Of a stretch of 21,110 bases of DNA, positions 1 to 6,841 are shown in pieces. Origin of the DNA: Verrucomicrobiota bacterium. GTDB lineage: Bacteria > Verrucomicrobiota > Verrucomicrobiia > Chthoniobacterales > UBA10450. The position numbers and the translations under genes were made by a program. Location: assembly GCA_003219925.1 (NCBI GenBank), contig QHQU01000130.1, forward strand, positions 1-21,110. Direction: 5' to 3'. The stretch's first letter is position 1, and each line of letters begins with the position of its first letter. The notes beneath the pieces are model-generated. The model was not told the DNA's origin and searched no databases. It saw nothing but the letters and a program-made list of their open reading frames with translations.

Positions 1-162
1 GAAGTGGTGGAGCAACGCAAAGATAAAAAGGTCGTCGCCTACAAATTTCGACGACGAAAAGGTTATCACCGCACGGTAGGGCATCGGCGCAAGCTGACCA
101 GGCTGAAAATTAAATCCATCAGCGTCGGCGGAAAGAAGAGCGCGAAAAAAGAAGCGGAATAG
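1..162 (+). CDS. rplU: 50S ribosomal protein bL21, C-terminal part
   Basis: The window opens inside this gene. The 53 visible codons encode the basic C-terminal tail of bL21, a 23S rRNA-binding protein of the large ribosomal subunit. The stretch KVVAYKFRRRKGYHRTVGHR followed by KLTRLKI matches the conserved bL21 C-terminus, and a lysine-rich tail ends at TAG (160-162). rpmA starts 8 bp downstream, giving the classic rplU-rpmA pair, so the two are almost certainly cotranscribed. The GTPase gene obg, which often follows this pair, is absent here. The 5' part of the gene and its promoter lie outside the window. Confidence 0.93.
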   Translation, partial: EVVEQRKDKKVVAYKFRRRKGYHRTVGHRRKLTRLKIKSISVGGKKSAKKEAE

Positions 163-170
163 GATCAAGA

Positions 171-425
171 ATGGCTCACAAAAAAGGACAAGGCAGCGTA
201 AAGAACGGGCGCGACAGCGTCAGCAAACGACTGGGCGTGAAGAAATTTGGGAGCGAGCTAGTTGTCGCCGGTAACATTATCGTCCGGCAACGGGGAACAA
301 AATTGTTGCCGGGGAAGAATGTCGGACTTGGTCGCGACTACACCATTTTTGCGTTGGTCGATGGGAATGTGCGCTTCGATCGGGCGGGACGGCGAGTGAA
401 CGTCGATCCGGCGGCGGCGAAGTAA
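171..425 (+). CDS. rpmA: 50S ribosomal protein bL27
   Basis: This 84-residue protein is bL27, whose flexible N-terminus reaches toward the peptidyl transferase centre of the 50S subunit. It has the family hallmarks: MAHKKGQGS at the start, NGRDS at 13-17, KRLGVKKFG, and the IIVRQRGTK...PGKNVGLGRDYTIFAL core. Length is normal. The N-terminus is the mature form and lacks the cleavable extension found in Firmicutes. The ATG lies 8 bp after the rplU stop; an AGGA overlaps and follows that stop and may act as a short Shine-Dalgarno sequence. A fragment of a dispersed palindromic repeat begins 1 bp after the stop codon. Confidence 0.98.
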   Translation: MAHKKGQGSVKNGRDSVSKRLGVKKFGSELVVAGNIIVRQRGTKLLPGKNVGLGRDYTIFALVDGNVRFDRAGRRVNVDPAAAK

Positions 426-426
426 G

Positions 427-471
427 CTTTAAGGTAGCGCAACGGGATCCCTCGACGTAGCTCGGGATGAC
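427..471 (+). repeat. Half copy of the GTCATCCCGAGC palindromic element
   Basis: The segment carries the conserved centre CTTTAAG, then GGGATCCCTCGAC and GCTCGGGATGAC. It corresponds to the centre and right arm of the complete elements at 12392-12475 and 18319-18402. The left arm is absent; its place is taken by the end of rpmA. The element starts 1 bp after the rpmA stop and separates rpmA from adk. Confidence 0.75.
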
Positions 472-491
472 CAAGGAGTACGGGACAATTG

Positions 492-521
492 TTGCCCAAA
501 TTGTGCTGTTTGTTTTATAAA
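492..521 (+). promoter_or_regulatory. Possible sigma70 promoter before adk
   Basis: TTGCCC (492-497) and TATAAA (516-521) are separated by 18 bp, a plausible -35/-10 pair. The predicted start point would be only about 8 bases before the adk ATG, which would remove the GAAAGG (522-527) from the transcript. So either the start point is elsewhere or adk is mainly read through from rpmA. Confidence 0.3.
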
Positions 522-535
522 AGAAAGGTCCGCTC

Positions 536-1141
536 ATGAAATACAAGACGTTCATTCTCTTTGGCGCGCCAGGCAGCGGCAAAGGCACACAGGGTAAAAC
601 GCTCGGCAGTATCCCCCGTTTTTTCCATTGTCCCTGTGGCGATGTTTTCCGCTCAATCGACACCCGGACCGAGGTCGGCAAAGCTTTTCTCGAATATTCC
701 AGCAAAGGCCAGCTCGTACCCGACGAAATCACGGTCGAGCTTTGGAAAGAAGCGATCGACGCCGCCGTCGACGCTCACAAATTCAAGCCGGACATCGACA
801 CTCTCGTGCTCGATGGGATTCCACGAAATGTGAACCAGGCAAAAATCATGGAGCAAATGATCGACGTGGAAAAAGTCTTTCATCTCGCCTGTCCAAACCG
901 CGAAACCTTGTTCGTGCGATTGAAGAAACGCGCGCTGAAAGATAACCGACTCGACGACGCCAACGAGTCGGTGATCCAAAAACGGCTCGACATTTACGAA
1001 AAAGAATCGCGTCCGGTATTAACCTACTATCCGAAGAATTGCATTACCGTGGTTGACGCAATGCAGCCACCCGCGAAGGTTTTGTTCGACATCCTCGCCA
1101 GCGTAAATGGCGTCGATGGGCATCGAAATGAATCAGTTTGA
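536..1141 (+). CDS. adk: Adenylate kinase (divergent, short LID)
   Basis: Adenylate kinase catalyses ATP + AMP = 2 ADP in the cytoplasm. The P-loop GAPGSGKGT is at residues 10-18. CGDVFR at about 40 stands where the usual TGDMLR AMP-binding motif is, and DGIPRNVNQA replaces the usual DGFPRT-x-QA. A short LID-type segment around KDNRLDD is followed by the VIQKRLDIYEKESRPVLTYY helix typical of the family. The 201 residues fit a short-LID enzyme without zinc ligands. The ATG at 536 has GAAAGG 9-14 bases upstream. The gene overlaps the next one at its 3' end. The substitutions in the AMP and P-R motifs mean a related nucleoside monophosphate kinase is possible, but adenylate kinase is the best call. 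Confidence 0.85.
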   Translation: MKYKTFILFGAPGSGKGTQGKTLGSIPRFFHCPCGDVFRSIDTRTEVGKAFLEYSSKGQLVPDEITVELWKEAIDAAVDAHKFKPDIDTLVLDGIPRNVNQAKIMEQMIDVEKVFHLACPNRETLFVRLKKRALKDNRLDDANESVIQKRLDIYEKESRPVLTYYPKNCITVVDAMQPPAKVLFDILASVNGVDGHRNESV

Positions 1142-1373
1142 AAACTTTACCGCTTCCAGTCTTTATTGCGACAAATGCAAAGCGACCATGCCGGTGCGCG
1201 AACGGCTCCTGCTAGTTTTGCCTGACAAAGAACTTTACGATTATCTCTGTACCGGTTGCGCTTCTTCGGTCGGATCACGCGAAGTCACGGCGGGTGAAAA
1301 AATGATGGCGCAATCGATCGCGGCGCAACAGGCGCGCCGAGGAAGGCGAGTTTCAAGCTCCCCGCATTCCTAA
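1128..1373 (+). CDS. Small CxxC/CxxC putative zinc-binding protein
   Basis: I do not recognise a named family. The protein has a YCDKC pair and, about 30 residues later, a CTGC pair, which looks like a small treble-clef or zinc-ribbon site. A basic tail (QARRGRR) follows. ATG codons at 1107, 1116 and 1128 are in frame; 1128 is chosen because it gives the shortest overlap with adk (14 nt) and starts just before the first conserved-looking stretch. The 1107 start would give 88 residues. fmt starts 5 bp after its stop, so adk, this gene and fmt are probably translationally coupled. Its place between adk and fmt suggests a housekeeping role, but that is inference. Confidence 0.7.
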   Translation: MNQFENFTASSLYCDKCKATMPVRERLLLVLPDKELYDYLCTGCASSVGSREVTAGEKMMAQSIAAQQARRGRRVSSSPHS

Positions 1374-1378
1374 CAAGA

Positions 1379-2299
1379 ATGCGGATCCTCTTTATCGGCA
1401 CTGGCGAAATCGGCCTGCCGACACTCCGGATGCTCTCCAATTGGCCTGAGCACAAGTTGGTCGGCGTAGTCACTCAACCTGATAAGCCAGCCGGACGTGA
1501 CCAAAAGCTCACGTCGCCCTCGCCCAAACAAGCGGTGCAAAATCTGGGTCTTGACCTGCCGGTATTGCAGCCGGATCGGATCAAAAGTCTGGAATCCGTT
1601 CACGCAATTCGCGCGCTGAAACCGGATGTGATTGTGGTGATGGCTTACGGACAAATTCTTCCGCGCGGCGTTCTCGAAACTCCGCGGGTTGCCTGCCTGA
1701 ATTTGCACGCCTCGCTCTTGCCGCGTTGGCGTGGTGCGGCGCCAATCCAGGCCGCGATCGCGGCGGGCGATCGCGAAACCGGAATCACGGTCATGTATAT
1801 GGATGAAGGGCTCGATACCGGTGACATCCTGCTTCAGAGAAAAATTGCGCTCGCGTCTAATGAGACCGGCGGCTCCTTGCACGACAAGCTGGCCCAAATT
1901 GCACCCGAAGCATTGGCTGAGGCGATCTTGTTGCTCGACAAAGAAAAGGCCCCTCGCCTTCCACAAGAAAACGAGTTCGCCACTTACGCGTCCAAGCTCG
2001 AGCGCAAACATGGCCGGATCGATTGGAGCGAATCCGCCGAAACAATCGAACGAAAAATCCGTGCATTCGATCCGCGGCCGGGCGCGTTCATGGAAATTGA
2101 TCATCGCCATTTGAAAATTTTTAGCGCGACGACTGCCAATCGTAAGGGCAAGCCCGGCGAAATTTCGCAAATAGAAAATGAATTAATTGTCGCTGCCGGA
2201 GAAGGCGCGTTGTCATTAGGCGAAGTTCAGCTTGAGGGAAAAAGGCGAATGAGCGCGGCGGAATTTTTGCGTGGGCATTCCCGGATCGCTCAGTTGTAG
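1379..2299 (+). CDS. fmt: Methionyl-tRNA formyltransferase
   Basis: Fmt transfers the formyl group of 10-formyl-tetrahydrofolate to Met-tRNA(fMet) for translation initiation. The N-terminal formyltransferase Rossmann domain spans about residues 1-190. The signature CLNLHASLLPRWRGAAPIQ contains catalytic Asn108 and His110, and MDEGLDTGD contains Asp146, in the same numbering as E. coli Fmt. A linker and the C-terminal tRNA-binding barrel follow (KLERKHGRIDWSE onward). Length 306 is normal. The gene starts 5 bp after the CxxC gene. Its last two sense codons and the TAG stop lie inside the left arm of a dispersed palindrome (2294-2371). No deformylase gene is visible nearby. Confidence 0.97.
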   Translation: MRILFIGTGEIGLPTLRMLSNWPEHKLVGVVTQPDKPAGRDQKLTSPSPKQAVQNLGLDLPVLQPDRIKSLESVHAIRALKPDVIVVMAYGQILPRGVLETPRVACLNLHASLLPRWRGAAPIQAAIAAGDRETGITVMYMDEGLDTGDILLQRKIALASNETGGSLHDKLAQIAPEALAEAILLLDKEKAPRLPQENEFATYASKLERKHGRIDWSESAETIERKIRAFDPRPGAFMEIDHRHLKIFSATTANRKGKPGEISQIENELIVAAGEGALSLGEVQLEGKRRMSAAEFLRGHSRIAQL

Positions 2300-2371
2300 C
2301 CGTCGTCGCGGGCCACGGCCCTTCTCCCCATCAGCGGCTGCCCAAGCCGCGGCCAGCGACCGCGGCTACAG
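2294..2371 (+). repeat. Palindromic element, CCGCGGCTACAG family, overlapping the fmt stop
   Basis: A 26-base left arm (from TTGTAGCCG at 2294) and a right arm ending CCGCGGCTACAG at 2371 are reverse complements at 21 of 26 aligned positions, separated by about 26 bases. The transcript could form a long GC-rich hairpin without a U-tract. A single arm of the same family recurs at 8587-8612. The left arm contains the TAG stop codon of fmt. Confidence 0.7.
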
Positions 2372-2422
2372 ACATCGCATTTTTGTTTTCATTACCCGCA
2401 CGTTGCGGCATCTTGACGCCCC

Positions 2423-3148
2423 ATGCAGACGGAAGCCGCCGCTTATCAACGCATCGTTCTTAAATTGAGCGGCGAAGCGCTTCAGGTCCCCGCTGCGCGG
2501 GAAAATATTTCGCCGCAGATCGTCCTCGCCATCGCGGAGCGAATTAAGGAAGTGCGCGATCTCGACGTGCAGGTCGGTGTCGTGATCGGTGGAGGCAACA
2601 TCTGGCGCGGAACTTCCGCGGCACATCGCGGAATGGACCGCACCACCGCTGATTACATGGGAATGCTCGCGACCGTGATCAATGGCCTGGCCTTGCAAAG
2701 TGCCTGCGCCCAAATCGGCGTGGAGACACGAGTGCAAACCGCGATTGAAATGAAAAACGTGGCGGAGCCTTTCATTCGCGGACGCGCCATTCGTCACCTC
2801 GAACTCGGACGCGTCGTCATTTTCGTCGCCGGCACCGGCAATCCCTATTTTTCCACTGATACCACCGCGGCGCTGCGCGCGAGCGAGATTGGGGCGGAAG
2901 TACTTCTGAAGGCAACGAAGGTCGATGGCGTTTATGATTCCGATCCGAATAAAAATCCGAATGCGAAGCGCTACGAACAAGTCAGCTACACCGAAGCCCT
3001 GAGCAAGCGGTTGCAGGTGATGGATTCGACCGCTTTTAGTTTGTGCATGGACAACAAAATTCCCATCGTCATTTTTAACATGAACGAGCCAGACAATATT
3101 CGCGACGCGGTGCTGGGGCGAAAAATCGGCACCCTGGTTTGCGATTAG
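2423..3148 (+). CDS. pyrH: UMP kinase
   Basis: PyrH phosphorylates UMP to UDP in pyrimidine nucleotide synthesis and belongs to the bacterial amino-acid-kinase fold, unrelated to Adk. Motifs: VLKLSGEAL at about residues 12-20, VVIGGGNIWRG, DYMGMLATVINGLAL, the GTGNPYFSTDTTAALRA substrate region, KATKVDGVYDSDP, and the C-terminal IVIFNM. The 241 residues fit the family. It follows fmt after a repeat-bearing 123-bp gap and lies 25 bp upstream of frr, so pyrH-frr are a conserved pair. The usual upstream partners rpsB and tsf are not here. No strong Shine-Dalgarno sequence precedes the ATG. Confidence 0.98.
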   Translation: MQTEAAAYQRIVLKLSGEALQVPAARENISPQIVLAIAERIKEVRDLDVQVGVVIGGGNIWRGTSAAHRGMDRTTADYMGMLATVINGLALQSACAQIGVETRVQTAIEMKNVAEPFIRGRAIRHLELGRVVIFVAGTGNPYFSTDTTAALRASEIGAEVLLKATKVDGVYDSDPNKNPNAKRYEQVSYTEALSKRLQVMDSTAFSLCMDNKIPIVIFNMNEPDNIRDAVLGRKIGTLVCD

Positions 3149-3173
3149 AATACGGCCGCGTCAAAATCTTTTC

Positions 3174-3734
3174 ATGAGCGCCGACGACATTCTTCTCGAA
3201 GCCGAAATGGCAATGGAAAAAAGTGTCGATTTCATGGTGCACGAATTCGCGGCGGTGCGGACTGGGAAAGCATCGCCGGCCCTGGTCGAGAATGTGGATG
3301 TGCAGGCTTACGGCTCGGCCATGAAACTCAAACAGCTTGCTCTCATCACCACGCCCGAACCGCGCTTACTCGTGGTGCAACCATTCGACGCCGGAACCGT
3401 CCGCGACATCGAAAAAGCACTCAACGAATCGCGCATCGGCATAACCCCATCGGTCGATGGGAAAATCATTCGTCTGCCCGTTCCGGAGTTGTCAGAGGAA
3501 CGCCGCAAGGATCTGGTCCGTTCACTGGGCAAGATGGCGGAGGAAGCGCGAGTGCGCGTGCGCGCGAACCGGCGCGCTGCGCTGGATGAAGCGAAAAAGC
3601 TGAAAGCCTCGGGTGGCCTGACCGAAGATGGGATGCGCGACACGGAAAGCGAGGTGCAAAAATTGACGGATCGCTTTGTAAAATCGATCGATGATCACCT
3701 CGCACGCAAAGAAGCTGAGATCATGAAAGTGTGA
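3174..3734 (+). CDS. frr: Ribosome-recycling factor
   Basis: RRF splits post-termination ribosomes together with EF-G and IF3. Hallmarks include EFAAVRTGKASPALVENV near residues 24-41, the LVVQPFDAGTVRDIEKAL hinge region, the SRIGITPSVDGKIIRLPVPELSEERRKDL core and a long basic three-helix-bundle C-terminus ending EAEIMKV. The 186 residues match the family. It follows pyrH in the standard order. A possible hairpin lies just downstream before the oppositely oriented neighbour. Confidence 0.98.
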   Translation: MSADDILLEAEMAMEKSVDFMVHEFAAVRTGKASPALVENVDVQAYGSAMKLKQLALITTPEPRLLVVQPFDAGTVRDIEKALNESRIGITPSVDGKIIRLPVPELSEERRKDLVRSLGKMAEEARVRVRANRRAALDEAKKLKASGGLTEDGMRDTESEVQKLTDRFVKSIDDHLARKEAEIMKV

Positions 3735-3737
3735 GCC

Positions 3738-3772
3738 CTCTTTCTCTCTGGAACGAAGATTAAGAGGAAGAG
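3738..3772. terminator. Hairpin between convergent frr and the following minus-strand gene
   Basis: CTCTTTCTCT (3738-3747) pairs with AGAGGAAGAG (3763-3772) over 10 bp including one G-U, with a 15-base loop. It lies exactly between two convergent stop codons. The stem is AT-rich and lacks a clear U-tract, so terminator function is tentative. Confidence 0.35.
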
Positions 3773-4588
3773 TTACAACCGCATCAAATCGAGCAGGAAC
3801 TGGCACCAGAGATAGATCATGCCGCGCCAGGAGTATTTCACTTCGTCATCCGCTGCCGGCTTGAGTACCCCCGCCCGAACATTGTGCGCAATCTGGTCGC
3901 GCAAATCATTTTCAATGTCGGTTTGCATTCGTTCTTCATCGAGAGGGTCGAGCGAAGTTGTTTCAACGGAATGATTTCGCAAAAATTCGCGGTGGCTTTG
4001 ATAAAGCTGCCAAAATGTCTGGTCCGGCCGTTGGCGATTAATTCGAAATTGCGGCGTTAACTTCAACCCGTAAGACAAGGGGTAATTCCACGTCGTCCAG
4101 ACGATGCCGTCCTTCGCGCGGGAGGAAATGCGCAAGTAATAAAAGGAAAGATCATGCTGTTCGTTCAGGCAGATCGTGGCCTGAGCGCGATCGTCGGTCT
4201 TATAGAATAATCTGAAAAATTGCCGGTAGTCTTCCCAGTCCCAGCCGGCGTCATTAACGTGGGCGAAGCCTTCATTTTCGATTTCCCGGCTGATCTCGTC
4301 GAGGGCGGGAAACAGGCTGTTGGAGGGCGGGTTTTTAGGTCGCAAACGTTTTTCTTTGGGCAGCCTCAAAGTGCGAATGCGGGTGAGGATCTCCAGCCAC
4401 GGCAGAAAAAGCCAGCTGGCCGCCCCCGCCACCCCCCAGGCGGCATTTCCGGTAATGAAATAAACGGCCAGAAATGACGCGATCAGGACTCCAAGGGCAC
4501 CGAGTTTTTGCGCGAATGTAGTTTGATAACTGCGCAAGGCGACACTGAGAACAGCGACGCCGAGGGTGAGAAGAAGCCCGAACAGCAT
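3773..4588 (-). CDS. Membrane-anchored protein of unknown function
   Basis: Not recognised. The first 70 residues hold two or three hydrophobic helices (about 1-20, 30-50 and 50-67), followed by a basic loop (RLPKEKRLRPKNPP) and a soluble domain of about 180 residues rich in Trp, Tyr and Phe, for example WDWEDYRQFFRLFY and GIVWTTWNYPL. No catalytic motif stands out. Its ATG directly follows the stop of the glutaredoxin gene (TAA then ATG, no gap), which indicates translational coupling and an operon order of glutaredoxin then this gene. Function cannot be inferred beyond a membrane-tethered cytoplasmic or periplasmic domain. Confidence 0.75.
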   Translation of the reverse strand: MLFGLLLTLGVAVLSVALRSYQTTFAQKLGALGVLIASFLAVYFITGNAAWGVAGAASWLFLPWLEILTRIRTLRLPKEKRLRPKNPPSNSLFPALDEISREIENEGFAHVNDAGWDWEDYRQFFRLFYKTDDRAQATICLNEQHDLSFYYLRISSRAKDGIVWTTWNYPLSYGLKLTPQFRINRQRPDQTFWQLYQSHREFLRNHSVETTSLDPLDEERMQTDIENDLRDQIAHNVRAGVLKPAADDEVKYSWRGMIYLWCQFLLDLMRL

Positions 4589-4840
4589 TTACGGTTCGAT
4601 TTGATGCTCGTCTAAGAATTTCTCGAGCTGATCGACATCGAAATTTGCCAGCACTTCTTGGCCGGCTACCAGCGTCGGGACATAACTTTGATCGGAAAGT
4701 TCCTTCATCTCTTTGTAGGCGACACGATTCCGCCCAACATCGACCTCAACGAATTTGTAGCCGCGCGCTTGCAGAAAATCCTTTGCGTCGATGCACCACG
4801 AGCACATAGCGCGACTGTAGAGTGTGAGGTCATTGCTCAT
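4589..4840 (-). CDS. Glutaredoxin-family thiol oxidoreductase
   Basis: A small thioredoxin-fold protein (83 residues from the ATG at 4840). LTLYSRAMCSWC at about 5-16 gives a CxxC redox site, KDFLQARGYKFVEVDV follows as in NrdH/GrxC-like proteins, and SYVPTLVAGQEVL carries the cis-Pro motif, followed by the FDVDQLEKFL C-terminal helix. It likely reduces disulfides using glutathione or thioredoxin reductase; which one cannot be told. The in-frame TTG at 4846 is less likely than the ATG at 4840. It lies 43 bp downstream of proS, with a possible weak terminator between, and is coupled to the downstream membrane protein. Confidence 0.9.
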   Translation of the reverse strand: MSNDLTLYSRAMCSWCIDAKDFLQARGYKFVEVDVGRNRVAYKEMKELSDQSYVPTLVAGQEVLANFDVDQLEKFLDEHQIEP

Positions 4841-4850
4841 AAACAATGGT

Positions 4851-4873
4851 AAAACAACGCCTTTACCGGCGTC
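4851..4873 (-). terminator. Possible weak terminator after proS
   Basis: On the minus strand ACGCC (4872-4868) pairs with GGCGT (4861-4857) around a 6-base loop, extended by a G-U pair, and is followed by TGTTTT. The stem is short, so partial read-through from proS into the glutaredoxin gene is likely. Confidence 0.35.
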
Positions 4874-4883
4874 AACAAACCCG

Positions 4884-6404
4884 CTAATAAGCTTTGGACC
4901 ATACTACTCTTTTTTTACTCGCCTGGCCTGTGAAAATGCAGCGCCCGGGTTCAGAATCGGATGATGGAATGCACCGGATAGTGGCTTTGAGGTCGTTTTT
5001 GATTTTTTCCTCGATTTCACGCGAGCCGTTCCAATGCGCCAAAGCAAAGCCACCGTGAATTTCCGGTTTCGCCGGATTCTTCGGCGTGAAGAAGGCGTAA
5101 AACTCTTCCTTGTTGTCGATGGTGCGGGTATTGGCATCGCGAAATTTCAGCGCCCGCTGGTAAAGATTTTGTTGGATCGATCCGAGAATCTCCGAGGCGC
5201 GGGAAACGAATTCGTTCGTTGCCATGGCCTGCTTCTCTTTCACTGACTGATCGCGTCGGCTTACCGTCACCGAATTTTTTTCCAGGTCGCGCGGACCAAG
5301 CTCAATTCGTATTGGAACGCCCTTCTTGATCCATTCCCAATTTCTCACTCCGCCACCGAATTGGCGTCGATCTATTTCCACCTCAAGCGCGAGATCGGCG
5401 TATTTATTTGCGCGAAGCCGGGCCGCGAGTTTGTCACAAGCTTCCAATACCTGGCTCCGCGTTTCTTCCTTCGGCGTGATCGGTAAGATCACAATCTGGG
5501 TTGGTGCGATTCGCGGCGGCAAAATGATTCCATCGTCGTCGCCATGCGCCATCACCACCGTGCCGACCATGCGCGTGGTCATGCCCCAGCTCGTCGTCCA
5601 CCCAAACTCTTGTTTGCCTTCGCGGCTTTGGAATTGGATCCCGCTCGCCCGCGCAAAATTTTGCCCGAGAAAATGTGAAGTGCCGGCCTGGATCGCCTTT
5701 CGGTCCTGCACCATCGCTTCGATCGTCATTGTTTGCACGGCGCCGGGAAATTTTTCGCTCTCCGATTTTTCGCCGGCAAAAACCGGGATGGCGCAATGAT
5801 CGCGCGCAAACGTTTCGTAAACACCGAGCATGCGCTGAGTTTCTTCGCGCGCTTCGGCTTCGGTTTCGTGCACGGTATGGCCTTCCTGCCAGAGGAACTC
5901 CGTTGTGCGCAAAAACAGCCGCGGCCGCATCTCCCATCGCACCACGTTGCACCATTGGTTGAGGAGAATTGGCAGGTCGCGATACGACTGGACCCACTTG
6001 GCGTAACTCGCGCCGATAATCGTCTCGCTCGTTGGCCTAACCACCAGCGGTTCGTTCAAGGGACTGGCCGGTTTCATTTTCCCTTCGGCATCGACCTCAA
6101 GCCGTGAATGAGTCACGATCGCGCATTCCTTGGCGAAGCCCTCGACGTGTTCAGCTTCCTTCGCGAAATAGCTCAGGGGAATAAAGAGCGGAAAATAAGC
6201 ATTACGATGTCCGGTCGCGCGAAACATGGCGTCTAGTTGCCGCTGCATGTTTTCCCAAATGCCGAAACCCCATGGGCGGATAACCATGCAGCCGCGTACA
6301 TCGGAAGGCTCGGCCAGCTCCGCCGCTCGAATGGCCTGTTGATACCACTCCGGGAAATCCTCTTCCCGGGTAGGCGAGATGGCGGTTTTTTCAGCTTTTG
6401 TCAT
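4884..6404 (-). CDS. proS: Prolyl-tRNA synthetase, archaeal/eukaryotic-type (no editing insertion)
   Basis: Class II synthetase that charges tRNA(Pro). Motif 2 lies around RWEMRPRLFLRTTEFLWQEG, and motif 3-like sequence in GVPIRIELGPRDLE. Substrate residues lie in PLVVRPTSETII and the HTVHETEAEA segment. The 506 residues, the absence of the roughly 180-residue INS editing domain, and the C-terminal extension ending RCIPSSD...CIFTG...RVVWSKAY mark the ProRS type 3 group rather than the E. coli type. Only two cysteines remain in the C-terminal extension, so a four-Cys zinc site is unlikely. ATG at 6404; transcribed toward the glutaredoxin gene. Confidence 0.96.
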   Translation of the reverse strand: MTKAEKTAISPTREEDFPEWYQQAIRAAELAEPSDVRGCMVIRPWGFGIWENMQRQLDAMFRATGHRNAYFPLFIPLSYFAKEAEHVEGFAKECAIVTHSRLEVDAEGKMKPASPLNEPLVVRPTSETIIGASYAKWVQSYRDLPILLNQWCNVVRWEMRPRLFLRTTEFLWQEGHTVHETEAEAREETQRMLGVYETFARDHCAIPVFAGEKSESEKFPGAVQTMTIEAMVQDRKAIQAGTSHFLGQNFARASGIQFQSREGKQEFGWTTSWGMTTRMVGTVVMAHGDDDGIILPPRIAPTQIVILPITPKEETRSQVLEACDKLAARLRANKYADLALEVEIDRRQFGGGVRNWEWIKKGVPIRIELGPRDLEKNSVTVSRRDQSVKEKQAMATNEFVSRASEILGSIQQNLYQRALKFRDANTRTIDNKEEFYAFFTPKNPAKPEIHGGFALAHWNGSREIEEKIKNDLKATIRCIPSSDSEPGRCIFTGQASKKRVVWSKAY

Positions 6405-6532
6405 AATTTCGAATGGTATTAACTAAGATCGAAGGACGAAAAATGATTCTTCGATTTGCCCCGGAATTAGAGGAGAGCAAATATCATCTGGCCCGCAACT
6501 TTGCCAGGGCTTTTGGGTTTTACTTCTCGGTT

Positions 6533-6841
6533 ATGAAACGTCTGGTTTTGGTCACGGCTTTGCTCGCCGTTTTCCTACCAACGGTCGGGTTTGCCCAAGG
6601 ACAACGAACGGTTGACTTCAGACGTGAACGCTTTGCTGGGCTGTCAAGGGATGAGCAGACGAGATTGCGCACGGCGCATGACACGGCAATGCGTGATCCG
6701 GCGTTGGCAGCCACGCGGCAGCGGTATGAGGCAGCGCGTAAAGAGTTTCGCGACAAATTGCACGACGCACTGCTCAAGGCTGATCCTTCGGTGCAACCGA
6801 TTCTGGAAAAAGTGCGCCGTCAGCGACAAAAAGATCGGTAA
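6533..6841 (+). CDS. Small exported protein of unknown function
   Basis: The reading frame is open from 6413, but the ATG at 6533 immediately precedes a textbook signal peptide: MKRLVLVTALLAVFLPTVGF then AQ, with likely cleavage after Ala21. The mature part, about 80 residues, is highly charged and helical (for example RRERFAGLSRDEQTRLRTAH and KEFRDKLHDALL) and lacks cysteines. The pattern recalls small helical periplasmic proteins of the Spy/CpxP kind, but I see no LTxxQ repeat and do not assign it. The stop codon abuts the stop codon of the convergent CAP-domain gene with no gap. Confidence 0.6.
   Translation: MKRLVLVTALLAVFLPTVGFAQGQRTVDFRRERFAGLSRDEQTRLRTAHDTAMRDPALAATRQRYEAARKEFRDKLHDALLKADPSVQPILEKVRRQRQKDR

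Noticed and set aside
1370..2170. A 266-codon open frame on the minus strand opposite fmt
   Set aside because: It is fully antisense to a clear fmt, has low-complexity composition with no recognisable domain, and long antisense frames are common in GC-rich coding DNA.
5434..5997. A 187-codon minus-strand frame inside proS
   Set aside because: It overlaps proS in another frame on the same strand and is Arg/His-rich without motifs, a typical frame shadow.
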